Shown here: positions 63,398 to 64,000 of the stretch, one piece after another
Position numbering within the stretch: the first letter of the stretch is position 1
How the letters are laid out: each line of letters starts with the position of its first letter
DNA from: Ptiloglossa arizonensis
Taxonomy: Eukaryota; Arthropoda; Insecta; Hymenoptera; Colletidae
DNA length: 64,000 nt
NCBI RefSeq assembly: GCF_051014685.1
Contig: NC_135054.1
Coordinates: 10,234,001-10,298,000, forward strand
Direction of reading: 5' to 3'
The notes under the pieces: generated by a model
What the model saw: the letters and a program-made list of their open reading frames with translations, nothing else
Told to the model about the DNA's origin: nothing
The model's database searches: none
Translations under genes and position numbers: made by a program

Positions 63398-63601
63398 GAC
63401 GACGGTGAATACGGGAGCGGGATCGACCAGGAGAGTCGGAAATATTTGGAAAGAATTAGTCTACGCTCCGTGTTGGAACGTACGTTGAAGCGTTATCGGT
63501 GGATGAAAAGTGTTCCGAAGCGGTCCTCGCCGCGGCGAGAGAGTTTCTCGTGTTTCGCGGGTCGGTTAAATCAAATAAATGGGTATATTCGGAAACGATA
63601 A
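63398..63601 (+). CDS. Candidate exon: 67-codon frame after a long pyrimidine tract
   Basis: A C/T-rich tract from about 63318 to 63375 runs into gatcgcag (AG 63396-63397). The frame starting exactly there is open for 67 codons: DDGEYGSGIDQESRKYLERI and so on, rich in Arg/Lys/Ser, to a TAA at 63599-63601. A TGA lies eight bases upstream of the frame, so it can be coding only if it is spliced or starts at an internal Met (in tggatgaaa). Nothing in it matches a family I know. The segment lies downstream of a TATA-like box at 63213, so it may instead be the 5' leader of a transcript starting near 63245. Confidence 0.25.
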   Translation, partial: DDGEYGSGIDQESRKYLERISLRSVLERTLKRYRWMKSVPKRSSPRRESFSCFAGRLNQINGYIRKR

Positions 63602-64000
63602 TGCTTCTGTATGGGAACGGAGAGTGATAAGTACGAGGCTGCACGAAAGTGGCCTTTGAGAGGAAGTTATAGGGGGCTAGAAATGTTACGATTTTTCGCG
63701 CAGTAATCTAACCGTCGGCGATACGATTTTTTCAACGACGATCGTAACGTACGTGGGATCGTTTCGGAACACGTACCATGAATGACGATGTTGTATAACG
63801 AACATCGTGGAAACTCGACGTACGACTCGACGTGGAACAAATCGTTGCGTTCTTTATCAATTCCGATGCGTTTCTCGGGGGTTTCTTAATCCATCGCGAA
63901 GATATATTATTTCACCGCAATTAAAGCTATTGTAACGGATACTACGTTCCCTTAGTCCTTTCGTTGTATTGTAAAGTTAAAAACTCGAGTTCCATGCAAT
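63602..64000. other. Terminal 400 bp, nothing recognised
   Basis: The sequence is rich in cg/tcg words without splice-like pairs or repeats. Confidence 0.5.

Larger units (their letters stand above)
12070..64000 (+). other. Downstream intron of the RALY-like gene (at least 51.9 kb, 3' end outside window)
   Basis: After the donor at 12070 the family would continue with a strand like DVNMVAEPKP. I looked for codon strings that could encode A-E-P-K-P and found none on the + strand to the end of the window. Either this intron exceeds 51.9 kb or the next exon is too diverged to recognise. The interval holds candidate cassette exons, transposon relics, local tandem repeats and GC-richer islands listed separately. 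Intron status is inferred from the single confident exon, so other genes could also lie here. Confidence 0.6.

Noticed and set aside
1..64000. tRNA genes and conserved insect microRNAs
   Set aside because: I looked by eye for tRNA B-box-like words and for several familiar insect microRNA sequences and found none; a covariance-model scan would be needed to exclude them.

Overview
The window looks like intronic DNA of an insect nuclear genome, most likely a hymenopteran such as a bee. It is AT-rich but not CpG-depleted, with GC-richer islands about 0.5-1 kb long set in AT-rich DNA. It carries mariner-type transposon debris and has spliceosomal splice sites. I see no bacterial-style gene cluster, no tRNA or rRNA gene, no CRISPR array and no long intact reading frame. 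Nearly all ATG-to-stop frames are short, overlap on both strands and look like chance.

The one exon I am confident in is 11962-12069 (+). It encodes the RNP1-containing half of an RNA recognition motif of the hnRNP C / RALY type, with a clean acceptor and donor. I found neither the preceding exon (RNP2 strand) in the 11.9 kb upstream nor the expected next exon (last RRM strand) in the 51.9 kb downstream. The simplest reading is that the window lies inside two very long introns of a RALY/hnRNP C-like RNA-binding protein gene on the + strand.

Some exon-like segments lie in the downstream intron on the + strand: 18516-18601, 38689-38781, 48644-48732 and 51010-51115. They have good splice signals and frames that can be chained from the RRM exon. 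Another near 63398 follows a long pyrimidine tract and a TATA-like box. On the - strand, 57308-57596 and 51878-52111 hold protein-like unknown frames. All are candidates only.

Mobile-element content: two short TA-flanked mariner-type MITEs of one family (3910-4040 and 49951-50073, opposite orientations); a mariner transposase N-terminal relic (39773-39991); a different transposase C-terminal relic with an in-frame stop (about 59390-59764); four copies of a 'GGGTGTCCC'-type motif between 42.7 and 47.9 kb; and a diverged dispersed pair at 40.2 and 41.1 kb.

Local tandem duplications are numerous: 160-bp units at 21, 195-bp at 15368, 29-bp at 31323, about 130-bp at 32930, 109-bp at 35281, 306-bp at 49035, 28-bp hairpin units at 57800, 10-bp at 59901 and 31-bp at 62221. 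Structural oddities include a 22-bp perfect palindrome beside a 10-bp-arm hairpin (29347-29413), two opposing G-quadruplex-type motifs (61059-61264) and a GC-stem hairpin with a GA-rich loop (61428-61482). The GC-richer islands are plausible regulatory or conserved noncoding blocks, but that cannot be tested from one sequence.
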